Below are positions 1 through 9,410 of a stretch of DNA of 64,000 nt, piece after piece. The translations under genes were made by a program, and so were the position numbers. Position 1 is the stretch's first letter. Every line of letters starts with the position of its first letter. The notes below the pieces were generated by a model. It saw only the letters and a list, made by a program, of their open reading frames with translations, searched no databases and was not told the DNA's origin. This DNA comes from Shewanella carassii (GTDB taxonomy: Bacteria; Pseudomonadota; Gammaproteobacteria; Enterobacterales; Shewanellaceae), in assembly GCF_002777975.1 (NCBI RefSeq), contig NZ_NGVS01000033.1, forward strand, positions 124,001-188,000, given 5' to 3'.

Positions 1-1
1 C

Positions 2-2977
2 TTTATTGAGCTTATCCGCACCGGGCGCCCGGATGAGGAGCGCTACCTGCACATGGCGGTGGAACATGCCGCCAACACAGGCCTGCCTGTGGTTGCCACC
101 AACCAGGTGGTGTTCATGACCCCGGAAGAGTTTGAGGCCCATGAAATTCGGGTGGCTATCCACGATGGCTACACACTGGCTGACCCCCGTAGACCCAAGA
201 AATACAGCGAGCAGCAGTATCTCAAGACAGAAGCTGAGATGTGCGAGCTGTTTGCCGACATTCCGGAAGCGCTGCAAAACACGGTGGAGATAGCCAAGCG
301 CTGTAACGTTACTGTGCGGCTCGGCGAATACTTCCTGCCCAACTTTCCCACGGGTGAGCTGTCCACCGAAGACTATCTGGTAATGCGCTCCAAAGAGGGA
401 CTGGAAGAGCGTCTCGAGTTCCTGTTCCCAGACCCACAGGAGCGGGCGGAAAAGCGCGGCGAGTATGACGAGCGTTTGGATATTGAGCTCAAGGTAATTA
501 ACCAGATGGGCTTTCCCGGCTACTTCCTTATCGTGATGGAGTTTATCCAGTGGGGTAAGGACAACGGTATTCCCGTGGGCCCGGGGCGGGGGTCGGGAGC
601 CGGCTCCCTGGTGGCCTATGCGCTTAAGATCACTGACTTGGACCCGCTGGAATTTGACCTGCTGTTCGAACGTTTTCTTAACCCCGAGCGGGTGTCGATG
701 CCCGACTTCGACGTCGACTTCTGTATGGACCGGCGTGACGAGGTTATCGATCACGTGGCCGAACTCTATGGCCGGGATGCAGTATCGCAGATCATCACCT
801 TCGGTACCATGGCCGCCAAGGCGGTAGTGCGTGATGTGGGCCGGGTGCTGGGTCACCCCTATGGCTTTGTCGACAGAATTTCCAAGATGATCCCGGCCGA
901 GCCCGGGATGACGCTGGCCAAGGCTTTTGAGGCCGAGCCTGCGCTGCCCGAAGCCTATGAGGCCGATGAGGATGTCAAAGACCTTATCGACATGTGCCGC
1001 AAGCTTGAGGGTGTGACCCGTAACGCGGGTAAGCACGCCGGGGGCGTGGTGATTGCGCCGACCAAGATCACCGATTTCTCGCCGCTTTATTGCGACGCGG
1101 AAGGGAAAAACCCGGTGACCCAGTTCGACAAGAACGACGTGGAAACCGCCGGCCTGGTGAAGTTTGACTTCCTGGGTCTCAGAACCCTGACCATTATCGA
1201 CTGGGCGCTGGGGATGATTAACCCAAGGCTCGCCAAGCTCGGCAAGCCGCCGGTCGATATTGCCGCCATTCCGCTTGACGATGCCAAGTCCTTCGGGGTA
1301 CTGAAACGCTACGAAACCACGGCGGTATTCCAGCTGGAATCCCGCGGCATGAAAGATCTTATCAAGCGTCTGCAGCCCGACTGCTTCGAAGATATGATCG
1401 CTCTGGTGGCCCTGTTCCGCCCAGGCCCCTTGCAGTCGGGGATGGTAGATAACTTTATCGAGCGTAAGCACGGCCACGAGGCCATCTCCTACCCGGATGA
1501 GAAGTGGCAACACGAGAGCCTCAAACCGATTTTGGATCCTACCTACGGCATCATCCTCTATCAGGAACAGGTGATGCAGATTGCCCAGACGCTGGCGGGG
1601 TATACCCTGGGCGGCGCGGACATGCTGCGCCGGGCCATGGGTAAGAAAAAGCCGGAAGAGATGGCCAAGCAGCGTGCCGGTTTTGAAGCCGGGGCGATAA
1701 AAAACGGCGTCGACGGCGAACTGGCGATGAAGATCTTCGATCTGGTGGAGAAATTCGCCGGTTACGGCTTCAACAAATCGCACTCGGCCGCCTATGCACT
1801 GGTGTCCTATCAGACCCTCTGGCTCAAGACCCACTATCCGTCTGAATTTATGGCGGCGGTAATGTCCGCCGATATGGATAACACAGACAAGATAGTGACC
1901 CTGGTGGATGAGTGTGAGCGCATGGGACTCAAGCTTATTCCGCCGGATGTCAACAAGGGCCTGTTCAAGTTTACCGTCGATGAAGAGCTCAATATCGTCT
2001 ACGGTATAGGCGCCATCAAGGGCGTGGGCGAGGGGCCGGTCGAGTCGATTCTGGAAGCCCGCAAGGGGGGGCCGTTCAAAGACTTGTTCGACTTCTGCGC
2101 CCGGGTGGATTTGAAAAAACTCAACCGCCGGGTGATTGAGAAGCTGATCAATGCCGGCGCCATGGACAATCTGGGGCCACACCGGGCTTCCATGATGGCT
2201 ACCTTGCCGGAGGCGATACGCGCCGCCGATCAGCACGCCAAGGCCGAGGCCATAGGTCAGTGCGACATGTTCGGTCTGCTCAACGACGACCCAGAGGACA
2301 GCAAGCAACAGTTTGTTGACTGCCCGCGTTGGCCGGACAAGGTCTGGTTGGAAGGGGAGCGTGAGACCCTGGGGCTTTACCTCACAGGTCACCCCATCAA
2401 CCAATATCTCAAAGAGCTCAGGCACTACACCTCCGGGCGGCTCAAGGATATTCACCCCACAGACAGGGGCAAGACGGTCAAGGCCGCCGGATTGGTGGTC
2501 GCCACCCGGGTGATGCTGACCAAGCGAGGCTCCAAGATGGGGCTGCTGACACTGGACGACAAGAGTGCCCGTCTGGAAGTGATGCTGTTTACCGAGGCCT
2601 TCGAGAAATTCAATCACCTGCTGGAGAAAGACAGGATCCTCATCTGTGAAGGTGAAGTGAGCTTCGATGACTTCTCCGGCGGTAACCGGATGACGGCGCG
2701 CAACATCATAGATATGGGCGAAGCCCGCAGCCACTTTGCGGCGGCGGTGGAGCTGGATCTCGATGCGGCAATATTGAGCCCGGAATGGCTGACACAGTTT
2801 TATGAGACCCTTTCGCCCTGGCGCGGTGGCTCTGTGCCTGTGGCGATCAACTATCGTCAGGCCCAGGCCAAGGGACAGTTCCGTTTGAGTGACGACTGGC
2901 GGGTAAACCCCAGTGATGAACTCATGATGGCACTGGAAGCCATGCTCGGCACAGATAAGGTCAGGATCCTCTTTTAA
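2..2977 (+). CDS. dnaE: DNA polymerase III alpha subunit, 5' end missing
   Basis: Catalytic subunit of the replicative DNA polymerase. The reading frame is open from base 2, so the gene runs in from the left. About 990 residues are visible, against roughly 1,160 in the family, so most of the N-terminal PHP domain lies outside. Visible parts are the polymerase palm with the catalytic aspartates in PDFDVDF, the third acidic site region near [10 protein letters not shown], the fingers segment [18 protein letters not shown], a helix-hairpin-helix region near residue 700, and a C-terminal OB fold. The TAA stop shares its last base with the ATG of tilS, so the two genes are probably cotranscribed and translationally coupled. 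The identification is secure; only the 5' end is unknown. Confidence 0.97.
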   Translation, partial: FIELIRTGRPDEERYLHMAVEHAANTGLPVVATNQVVFMTPEEFEAHEIRVAIHDGYTLADPRRPKKYSEQQYLKTEAEMCELFADIPEALQNTVEIAKRCNVTVRLGEYFLPNFPTGELSTEDYLVMRSKEGLEERLEFLFPDPQERAEKRGEYDERLDIELKVINQMGFPGYFLIVMEFIQWGKDNGIPVGPGRGSGAGSLVAYALKITDLDPLEFDLLFERFLNPERVSMPDFDVDFCMDRRDEVIDHVAELYGRDAVSQIITFGTMAAKAVVRDVGRVLGHPYGFVDRISKMIPAEPGMTLAKAFEAEPALPEAYEADEDVKDLIDMCRKLEGVTRNAGKHAGGVVIAPTKITDFSPLYCDAEGKNPVTQFDKNDVETAGLVKFDFLGLRTLTIIDWALGMINPRLAKLGKPPVDIAAIPLDDAKSFGVLKRYETTAVFQLESRGMKDLIKRLQPDCFEDMIALVALFRPGPLQSGMVDNFIERKHGHEAISYPDEKWQHESLKPILDPTYGIILYQEQVMQIAQTLAGYTLGGADMLRRAMGKKKPEEMAKQRAGFEAGAIKNGVDGELAMKIFDLVEKFAGYGFNKSHSAAYALVSYQTLWLKTHYPSEFMAAVMSADMDNTDKIVTLVDECERMGLKLIPPDVNKGLFKFTVDEELNIVYGIGAIKGVGEGPVESILEARKGGPFKDLFDFCARVDLKKLNRRVIEKLINAGAMDNLGPHRASMMATLPEAIRAADQHAKAEAIGQCDMFGLLNDDPEDSKQQFVDCPRWPDKVWLEGERETLGLYLTGHPINQYLKELRHYTSGRLKDIHPTDRGKTVKAAGLVVATRVMLTKRGSKMGLLTLDDKSARLEVMLFTEAFEKFNHLLEKDRILICEGEVSFDDFSGGNRMTARNIIDMGEARSHFAAAVELDLDAAILSPEWLTQFYETLSPWRGGSVPVAINYRQAQAKGQFRLSDDWRVNPSDELMMALEAMLGTDKVRILF

Positions 2978-4554
2978 TGTCTCACACTCTGGTCGATACC
3001 CTGGTACTCAAGTTAACGGCGCTGCTGGATCAAATCGGCGCCACGGCTGACAACCACCTCTGGCTGGGTTACAGCGGCGGTATGGACTCAGAGCTGCTGG
3101 CCTACACCTTGGCGCGCTTTCGCCAGACTCATTCCAATACGCCTTATCAAATCTCCCTGGTGCACGTACACCATGGCCTCAGCCGCAATGCCGATGCCTG
3201 GGCGGCCCATTGTCGCCAAAGAGCCGAGCATTATGGCCTGAATTTTGTTCTTCGGAAGGTGCAACTTGAGCTCGGCCCGCGCGTCAGTATCGAGGCCGAG
3301 GCGCGGCGCGCTCGCTATCAGGCGATTGCCGAGTTGCTCAATCCCGGCGATATTCTGCTGACGGCCCATCATCAGGACGATCAGTTGGAGACGCTGCTGC
3401 TGGCGCTCAAGCGCGGTCAGGGCCCCAAGGGACTGGCGGCCATGGGGCAAGCTCAGCACTTGGCTCTGATATCTAAGGCAGAAAGTTCCTTGGCTCAGAC
3501 ATCCAGGGCAGAAAGTGCGCCATGCTGGCAATTACGGCCCATGCTGGACAGCAGCCGGGCTCAAATAGAGCAGGCGGTGGCGAGTCTCGAGCTGCCCTAT
3601 ATCAATGATGAGAGTAATCAGGACACCCAGTATGACCGCAACTTCCTGCGCGCCGAGGTGATCCCTGTTCTCAAGCAGCGCTGGCCTTCGATTGCCACTA
3701 CGGCCTCACGCAGCGCCGCCCTGTGCGCCGAGCAGCAGTTGCTGCTCGATGAAGTCAGCGCCGAAAAGTTGCAGCCCTTGCTCGGCCGTTGCTGCTTCAG
3801 CGGCGTTAGGGTGCTGGATAGCGCCGGGCTCAAAGTGCTGTCACCCCAGTGGCAGGCGCAGTTGCTGCGGCAGTTTATTCAGATGCAGCGCTTGCCCTTA
3901 CCGGCGCAGGTACAGTTGCAGCAAGCCTTGGCGCAGCTACTCGATGCCAGGGAGGATGCTCAGCTTGAGCTTAGCTTTAAGGGATTGCTCCTCAAGCGTT
4001 ATGGGCAACAGATCTATGCCATGGCGCCTCTGCCGGGGGCAGCATTCCAGCTGCTTGATGGCGCAGGTTCGGCTGAAGATTTGGCAGCAAAAAACTCGAA
4101 ACTGACCCTGAGCCAAAAGCAGCTGCAAGCTTTGAGCCAAGGGCAGAGTCTGAGTGTTGGGCTCACCTCCCCCTGGCAGCGCCTGGAGCTGACATTGGCA
4201 GACTCAGGGCCCAGGGTGGCGCTGGCTCAAGTCATGGCCCCACAACTGGCGTCACTATCGGCGTCACTAGGGGCAAAAGTTCAACTATCAGATACCGCTG
4301 CTGCGCCTGAATTGCTCATGGGGCTCAAGGGCAGTTACCGCTGTCAACCCCACAATAGAGACAAGGGGCGGGAGCTCAAGAAACTCTGGCATGAACTCGG
4401 GGTGCCGCCCTGGCTCAGAGACAGAGTGCCGCTGCTGATGCAAAATGGCCGACTGCTGGCGCTGGCCGGTGGTTTTGTCGAGCGTAGCGCACTGGCCTCT
4501 GGTTCTGAACCCGGAATCGTGTTGAAGCTGGTGGCCGATGCAAGCTTTGAGTGA
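2977..4554 (+). CDS. tilS: tRNA(Ile)-lysidine synthetase
   Basis: Modifies the wobble cytidine of the AUA-reading isoleucine tRNA to lysidine, using ATP and lysine. The PP-loop motif SGGMDS is at residues 33-38, followed by the family segments VHVHHGLS and LTAHHQDDQLETLLLALKRG. Middle and C-terminal TilS domains follow, with GSYRCQPHNRDKGRELKKL near residue 450. At 525 residues it is longer than the E. coli protein (about 430). Part of the excess is a low-complexity insert near residue 162 produced by a 30-base tandem duplication. The start codon overlaps the dnaE stop in the string TAATG. No accA lies between dnaE and tilS, unlike E. coli. Confidence 0.95.
   Translation: MSHTLVDTLVLKLTALLDQIGATADNHLWLGYSGGMDSELLAYTLARFRQTHSNTPYQISLVHVHHGLSRNADAWAAHCRQRAEHYGLNFVLRKVQLELGPRVSIEAEARRARYQAIAELLNPGDILLTAHHQDDQLETLLLALKRGQGPKGLAAMGQAQHLALISKAESSLAQTSRAESAPCWQLRPMLDSSRAQIEQAVASLELPYINDESNQDTQYDRNFLRAEVIPVLKQRWPSIATTASRSAALCAEQQLLLDEVSAEKLQPLLGRCCFSGVRVLDSAGLKVLSPQWQAQLLRQFIQMQRLPLPAQVQLQQALAQLLDAREDAQLELSFKGLLLKRYGQQIYAMAPLPGAAFQLLDGAGSAEDLAAKNSKLTLSQKQLQALSQGQSLSVGLTSPWQRLELTLADSGPRVALAQVMAPQLASLSASLGAKVQLSDTAAAPELLMGLKGSYRCQPHNRDKGRELKKLWHELGVPPWLRDRVPLLMQNGRLLALAGGFVERSALASGSEPGIVLKLVADASFE
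3460..3519 (+). repeat. 30-base in-frame tandem duplication inside tilS
   Basis: Two adjacent 30-base copies, 3460-3489 and 3490-3519, agree at 24 of 30 positions. They encode the ten-residue units ALISKAESS and LAQTSRAESA just after the conserved GLAAM segment of TilS. The divergence indicates an old duplication that has stayed in frame, probably within a surface loop. Confidence 0.75.
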
Positions 4555-5085
4555 CGGCCACCAGAGTTAATTGGTGTTGCCCTATACATGCTGCGGGTTA
4601 CCGCTTGGGTAATTTAGTGTCTTTATGAGCATGCTACAGCGGTCTGACTTTGACTGTCAGTGATAAGCTTTTGGGGATAGAGTTAACCTTTGTTAATTAA
4701 TATTCAGTGGCAGCCATCCGCAACTGAATCATCCTGGTTGTTGGTATATTCGTATCGACACTTTGTCTTTTTAGCCTTTCAAATAGTGTTTTTCTAAATT
4801 TTTTGCCATTATATTTGTGATTTCTCAATTGATTCGAGATTTTATTAGTTTGTTTTGGTATTACCAATTTACATTCAGGCAGGTTTTTTGTTATAGATTG
4901 GTTGTGTTTTTTGATGCCGGTCACATACCTCAATAGATACTCACTGTTAGTTCAGAATGAAAATGTGACTACAAATGACATTTTTCTGCATGTTTACCAT
5001 TTGTACCCGGGTTGAGTTGTTCGCCGTCCCGGCCTGCCCTTAATCGGGAAAAGCGAGCCAAGCCGTTAACAATGATGAGGAAGAG
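4555..5085. other. Intergenic region upstream of oadG, AT-rich core
   Basis: 531 bases separate tilS from oadG. Bases about 4690-4990 are clearly richer in A and T than the flanking genes. A leftward open frame of 78 codons (4697-4933) exists but has no ribosome-binding site, no recognisable domain and lysine/asparagine-rich composition expected from AT-rich noise, so I do not call it a gene. The promoter of the oad operon should lie in the right-hand part, near the inverted repeat at 4961-4983. The AT-rich core could be a decayed mobile segment, but no terminal repeats or transposase remains are visible. Confidence 0.6.
4961..4983. promoter_or_regulatory. Inverted repeat upstream of oadGAB, possible operator
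   Basis: Arms AAATGTGA (4961-4968) and TGACATTT (4976-4983) match at 7 of 8 positions around a 7-base spacer. It lies about 105 bases before the oadG start. The half-sites resemble CRP half-sites, but the spacer is one base too long for the TGTGA-N6-TCACA arrangement, so the cognate regulator is unknown. Confidence 0.35.
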
Positions 5086-5355
5086 ATGATGTCGCTATCT
5101 GAGCAACTCATGGAGTCTGTAGGGATTATGCTGCTCGGTATGGGGTTGGTTTATCTATTTTTGGGGTTGCTGATCTTGGGGATCCGGATATCGGCTCACT
5201 ATCTGGCACCGAGACCCGGTTTGGAAACGAGTCACTCACAAACGCAGGAAAGAGCTGCGGCTCGCTCCCCCGGCGTAGCTCAAGTCGGAGCGCCCACACC
5301 GCAACAGCTGGCAGCCATTAGCTGTGCCATTCACCAATACCGCAAACAGGCTTAA
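5086..5355 (+). CDS. oadG: Oxaloacetate decarboxylase gamma subunit
   Basis: Small membrane anchor of the sodium-translocating oxaloacetate decarboxylase; in this family it holds alpha and beta together and binds zinc. The 89-residue protein has one transmembrane helix (about residues 11-34) and a hydrophilic proline/alanine-rich tail, as expected. The start follows AGGAAGAG; a second in-frame ATG comes immediately after and cannot be excluded. It is the first gene of oadG-oadA-oadB, with 26 bases to oadA. The sequence is weakly conserved in this family, so gene order carries much of the assignment. Confidence 0.88.
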   Translation: MMSLSEQLMESVGIMLLGMGLVYLFLGLLILGIRISAHYLAPRPGLETSHSQTQERAAARSPGVAQVGAPTPQQLAAISCAIHQYRKQA

Positions 5356-5381
5356 CTGCCGTAATCTGATGGATAAGAAAG

Positions 5382-7175
5382 ATGAGTAAAGCTTTAGCAT
5401 TAACCGACGTTGTCCTGCGGGATGCTCACCAATCACTATTGGCAACCAGAATGCGTATCGACGATATGTTGCCAATCGCCGCCAAGTTGGACAGTGTTGG
5501 CTTCTGGTCCCTGGAGTCTTGGGGCGGTGCCACCTTCGATGCCTGTATCCGTTATTTGGGGGAGGATCCCTGGGAGCGGATCCGGGCGCTGAAACAAGCT
5601 ATGCCTAATACTCCGCAGCAGATGTTATTGAGAGGGCAAAATCTGCTGGGTTATCGCCATTACAGTGACGACCTGGTGACCCGGTTTGTCGAGCGCGCCC
5701 ATGAGAGCGGAGTCGATGTATTCCGAGTATTCGATGCCATGAACGATGTGCGCAACTTGCAAGCGGCGCTGAAAGCCGTGATTGATGTTGGCGCTCATGC
5801 CCAGGGCACAATTTCTTATACCACAAGCCCCGTACATACACTGCAAACCTGGTTGACCATGGCCAAGCAGCTGGAAGATATGGGCTGCCATTCACTCTGT
5901 ATCAAGGATATGGCCGGGTTGCTCAAGCCGATGGAGGCCTTCGAGCTAATAAGCCGCTTGAAGTCGGAAACCGATCTCTTGATCACCATGCAGTGCCATG
6001 CCACCACAGGGTTATCGACTGCCACCTATCAAAAGGCGATTGAGGCCGGGGTCGATGTGCTGGATACGGCCATCTCTTCCATGAGCCAAACCTATGGTCA
6101 CAGTGCCACCGAGACCTTGGTTGCCATGGTCGAAGACACCGATAGGGCGACCGGCTATGACTTGGCGCTGCTGGAGGAGATTGCCGCCTATTTCCGTGAA
6201 GTCAGAAAAAAATATGCCCGTTTCGAAGGGGCGCTCAAGGGCATAGATTCACGCATTCTGCGGGCTCAGGTGCCGGGTGGCATGCTGACCAATATGGAAA
6301 ACCAGCTCAGAGAGCAGGGCGCCGAGGACAAGCTGGACCTGGTGCTCGAAGAGATCCCCAGAGTGCGGGAAGATCTGGGCTTTATTCCACTGGTGACCCC
6401 CACCTCCCAGATTGTTGGTACCCAGGCGGTAATCAATGTGCTGATGGGCGAGCGCTATAAGTCGCTGACCAAGGAGACAGAAGGGGTTCTCAAGGGCGAA
6501 TATGGCGCCACCCCGGCCAAGGTCAACAGTAAATTGCAACAGCGGGTGCTGCAGGGAGCCGAGCCTGTGAGTTGCCGCCCGGCCGATCTGCTCGCGCCCG
6601 AGCTTGAACATCTGCGGGCCGAACTGGCCGAAAAAGCGTTGGCGCAAGGTCTGAGGCTCAGTGATGAGCGCGATGATGATGTGCTGACGTATGCACTGTT
6701 CCCGCAAATCGGTCTGCAGTTTATTAAGAACCGTGGTAATCCTGCGGCATTTGAACCCAAGCCAGAATTGGAAGCTCCTCAGCCGCAAGCCACTCAAACC
6801 AAGGCCGGTGGTCGTCAGCCCGAGGTTTATACCGTAGATGTGCAGGGCCAGCGTTTTGTGGTGCAGGTCAGTGAAGGCGGTGATATCAGTCAGGTGGCGC
6901 CTTTGCCGGTGGCAGAGCCCCAGGCCACCCCAGTGCAGGCCCCTGCTGTTGCCTCTGGCCCGGAGCTGGAGATGAGCGCGCCGCTTTCCGGCAATATCTT
7001 CAAGGTACAGGTGGCCGCCGGAGACAGCGTTCGCGCCGGTGATGTCGTTATCATCCTCGAAGCGATGAAGATGGAAACTGAGATCCGGGCTCAGGCCGAT
7101 GGCGTGGTCAGCCGCATTCTGGTCAAGGAAGGCGATGCCGTCAGCGTCGGTACCAAGCTGTTGGCTCTGGCCTAA
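5382..7175 (+). CDS. oadA: Oxaloacetate decarboxylase alpha subunit, biotin-carrying
   Basis: Carboxyltransferase subunit that transfers CO2 from oxaloacetate to biotin, giving pyruvate. The N-terminal HMGL-like barrel begins with [17 protein letters not shown] and contains the metal-binding region around [11 protein letters not shown] central conserved carboxylase domain is followed by an alanine/proline-rich linker (about residues 465-525) and a biotinyl domain with EAMKMET, in which Lys563 is the predicted biotinylation site. The length of 597 residues is normal for OadA. It sits between oadG and oadB with short gaps. In Shewanella-like bacteria this pump may couple oxaloacetate or pyruvate metabolism to the sodium gradient. 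Confidence 0.96.
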   Translation: MSKALALTDVVLRDAHQSLLATRMRIDDMLPIAAKLDSVGFWSLESWGGATFDACIRYLGEDPWERIRALKQAMPNTPQQMLLRGQNLLGYRHYSDDLVTRFVERAHESGVDVFRVFDAMNDVRNLQAALKAVIDVGAHAQGTISYTTSPVHTLQTWLTMAKQLEDMGCHSLCIKDMAGLLKPMEAFELISRLKSETDLLITMQCHATTGLSTATYQKAIEAGVDVLDTAISSMSQTYGHSATETLVAMVEDTDRATGYDLALLEEIAAYFREVRKKYARFEGALKGIDSRILRAQVPGGMLTNMENQLREQGAEDKLDLVLEEIPRVREDLGFIPLVTPTSQIVGTQAVINVLMGERYKSLTKETEGVLKGEYGATPAKVNSKLQQRVLQGAEPVSCRPADLLAPELEHLRAELAEKALAQGLRLSDERDDDVLTYALFPQIGLQFIKNRGNPAAFEPKPELEAPQPQATQTKAGGRQPEVYTVDVQGQRFVVQVSEGGDISQVAPLPVAEPQATPVQAPAVASGPELEMSAPLSGNIFKVQVAAGDSVRAGDVVIILEAMKMETEIRAQADGVVSRILVKEGDAVSVGTKLLALA

Positions 7176-7181
7176 GGAGCA

Positions 7182-8318
7182 ATGATGGACGGTTTACTCG
7201 CTTTTTGGTCCGAGACGGGAATAGCGCACTTTACCTGGCCGCAGGCCTTGATGATGTTGGTCGGCGCCTTGCTGTTGTATCTGGCAATCGTGCGCAAGTT
7301 TGAGCCATTGCTGCTGCTTCCCATCGGCTTCGGCGCCATTCTGGCCAATATCCCCAACGCAGGATTTACCGAGGAAGGTGGGCTGCTCTACTATGTTTAT
7401 CACGTGGGCATAGATACCGGGATTTTTCCGCTGCTGATCTTTATGGGGGTCGGCGCCATGACAGACTTCGGCGCCTTGATAGCCAACCCCAAGACGCTGT
7501 TGCTGGGCGCGGCCGCTCAGTTCGGGATCTTTGCCACCCTGATTGGTGCGATAGCCCTTAACCTGGTGCCCGGGTTTGAGTTCAGTATGCAAGATGCCGG
7601 TGCCATCGCCATCATAGGCGGCGCCGATGGTCCGACGGCCATTTTCCTCGCCTCCAAACTGGCGCCTGATTTGCTGGGAGCCATTGCGGTGGCGGCATAC
7701 TCCTACATGGCCTTGGTGCCGCTTATTCAGCCACCCATCATGCGGGCCTTGACCACGGAAGCCGAGCGGCAGATCAAGATGGAACAGCTGCGGGAAGTCA
7801 GCAAGAAGGAGAAGATCATCTTCCCCCTTATGGTGCTGGGAATGACCATACTGTTTTTGCCGACGGCGACCCCCCTGGTGGGCATGTTCTGTCTCGGAAA
7901 TCTGATGCGTGAGTCCGGGGTGGTGGATAGACTTTCCAACACGGCGCAGAACGAACTTATCAATATAGTCACCATTTTCCTCGGATTGGCGGTGGGTTCC
8001 AAGCTCTCGGCCGAGCAGTTTCTTCGGGTCGAGACATTGGGGATCTTGCTGCTCGGGGCGGTGGCTTTCAGCATTGGCACCGCTGCCGGGGTCTTGATGG
8101 CCAAGCTTATGTGCAAACTCAGTGGTGGCAAGGTCAACCCCTTGATTGGTGCCGCCGGGGTCTCGGCCGTTCCCATGGCCGCCAGGGTGGTGAATAAGGT
8201 GGGGCTAGAGGCCAATCAGCAAAACTTCCTGTTGATGCACGCCATGGGCCCTAATGTGGCCGGGGTGCTGGGCAGTGCAGTCGCTGCCGGTATTCTGTTG
8301 GCGGTATTGGGCAACTGA
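7182..8318 (+). CDS. oadB: Oxaloacetate decarboxylase beta subunit, sodium pump
   Basis: Membrane subunit that decarboxylates carboxybiotin and exports sodium ions. The 378-residue protein is almost entirely hydrophobic helices and contains the signature regions [15 protein letters not shown] (about residue 146) and [16 protein letters not shown] near the C terminus, both associated with ion and carboxybiotin handling. The start lies six bases after the oadA stop, behind AAGGAG; an adjacent second ATG is an alternative. A hairpin terminator follows at 8358, closing the operon. Confidence 0.95.
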   Translation: MMDGLLAFWSETGIAHFTWPQALMMLVGALLLYLAIVRKFEPLLLLPIGFGAILANIPNAGFTEEGGLLYYVYHVGIDTGIFPLLIFMGVGAMTDFGALIANPKTLLLGAAAQFGIFATLIGAIALNLVPGFEFSMQDAGAIAIIGGADGPTAIFLASKLAPDLLGAIAVAAYSYMALVPLIQPPIMRALTTEAERQIKMEQLREVSKKEKIIFPLMVLGMTILFLPTATPLVGMFCLGNLMRESGVVDRLSNTAQNELINIVTIFLGLAVGSKLSAEQFLRVETLGILLLGAVAFSIGTAAGVLMAKLMCKLSGGKVNPLIGAAGVSAVPMAARVVNKVGLEANQQNFLLMHAMGPNVAGVLGSAVAAGILLAVLGN

Positions 8319-8354
8319 GCGCTTTGAGCGCTTAACGCTGAGTGCCATGACGTT

Positions 8355-8397
8355 AAAATAACCGGCGTAGCCAGTGGCCGCGCCGGTTATCTGTTTT
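8355..8397 (+). terminator. Rho-independent terminator of oadGAB
   Basis: A perfect 10-base-pair stem, ATAACCGGCG at 8358-8367 with CGCCGGTTAT at 8381-8390 around a 13-base loop, is followed by CTGTTTT. It lies about 40 bases past the oadB stop. Confidence 0.8.
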
Positions 8398-8487
8398 AAG
8401 GCTCGCTAGCGGGTAATCTGCAACGAACGGGTTTTGGTACGCTCTGAGTCGATTCAAGCACTCATTTCAAAGGCTCATATCAAAAGC

Positions 8488-8655
8488 TTAGGTCGTCAGC
8501 CAGATGGCCAGTGACAGCAGGGCTATCAAGGCGCCACTGACGCCTATTATCCAAATAAACCCGCGTTTCCCCTGCGCCAAAGGGACATTATTGAAGTGTA
8601 AAAATGCTATCCAGAATAGGGACAGGATAATAGGCAGAAACAAAAGACGGGCCAT
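8488..8655 (-). CDS. Small hydrophobic membrane protein, 55 residues
   Basis: A leftward frame starts with ATG at 8655 and ends with TAA at 8488. The product begins MARLLFLPIILSLFWIAFLH and has two hydrophobic stretches, residues 3-20 and 33-53, joined by a short hydrophilic loop with QGKRG. This is a two-helix hairpin in the inner membrane. It is not overlapped by another convincing gene, and its hydrophobic-polar pattern is too regular to be chance. The ribosome-binding site is weak. I do not recognise the family and propose no function. Confidence 0.6.
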   Translation of the reverse strand: MARLLFLPIILSLFWIAFLHFNNVPLAQGKRGFIWIIGVSGALIALLSLAIWLTT

Positions 8656-8946
8656 GATTGCTCACTATTCAAAGGGATATGGCTTAATCATAGACTGGGA
8701 TACTCACGGAGTACCAGTCAGATGCTTGAATATTGCTCGCTGCAATGCCTTTATCCGCCAGCACCTTAATTAACATCTGTCTCAGTTTCTTGGCTTGGGA
8801 CAAGTATGGCTCTAGTGGCAGACTCAGCTGGGCAAGGGCGCCATTTTCTTATATCTTTCAGCACTAAAAAATCAGTTTTTATCCATTTATCTATAAAGTC
8901 CGCCTGGCCGGGCCTTTGATTCAAGCAGTATGCAGGAAGGTATCTT

Positions 8947-9372
8947 ATGTGGGAACTCTGGCTGATGTTCAGCGGCGCTTTTTTGGCGGCGACATTGCTG
9001 CCTGGAGGCTCGGAAGTCTTGTTGCTGGCTTTGCTGGACAAGCAGCCGGAGATGGCATGGTCGCTGCTGCTTAGCGCTACTATAGGCAACACCTTGGGGG
9101 CCTTGAGCAGCTATCTACTTGGGCTTTTGGGGCGCAAGGCTGTCACGCCAGAGCAACTCGACAGTGGTCGTCACAAGCAGGCGCTGGCGCTGCTGAAGCG
9201 CTACGGTTATTGGGCCTTGTTACTTTCTTGGGTGCCGCTTATTGGCGATATTTTGTGCCTTTTAGCTGGTTGGATGAAACTTCCTCTTACAAAATCCACT
9301 CTGATGATTTTGACAGGCAAGGGCCTGCGCTATTTGATAATTGTGTTGTTGGCTTTAGAGTGGCTGCAATGA
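8947..9372 (+). CDS. yqaA: YqaA family inner-membrane protein
   Basis: A 141-residue membrane protein of the SNARE-associated/DedA-like (VTT) superfamily. It shows FLAATLLPGGSEVLLLALL near the start, the glycine-rich turn SATIGNTLGALSSYLLG, and SWVPLIGDILCLLAGWMKLP, all typical of YqaA. Members of the superfamily act in membrane lipid transport, but the role of YqaA itself is not settled. The start follows AGGAAGG. It precedes the M16 peptidase gene by 38 bases and may be cotranscribed with it. Confidence 0.85.
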   Translation: MWELWLMFSGAFLAATLLPGGSEVLLLALLDKQPEMAWSLLLSATIGNTLGALSSYLLGLLGRKAVTPEQLDSGRHKQALALLKRYGYWALLLSWVPLIGDILCLLAGWMKLPLTKSTLMILTGKGLRYLIIVLLALEWLQ

Positions 9373-9410
9373 GTTTTTTGAGTTTGGTTTCTGGTTGAAG
9401 GAGTAACGTT

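Noticed and set aside
4697..4933. 78-codon leftward open frame upstream of oadG
   Set aside because: It has no ribosome-binding site and no recognisable domain, and its lysine/asparagine-rich composition is what AT-rich non-coding DNA gives.
4961..4983. CRP site upstream of oadG
   Set aside because: The half-sites are separated by seven bases instead of six, and the second half is TGACA instead of TCACA. It is kept only as an unassigned inverted repeat.
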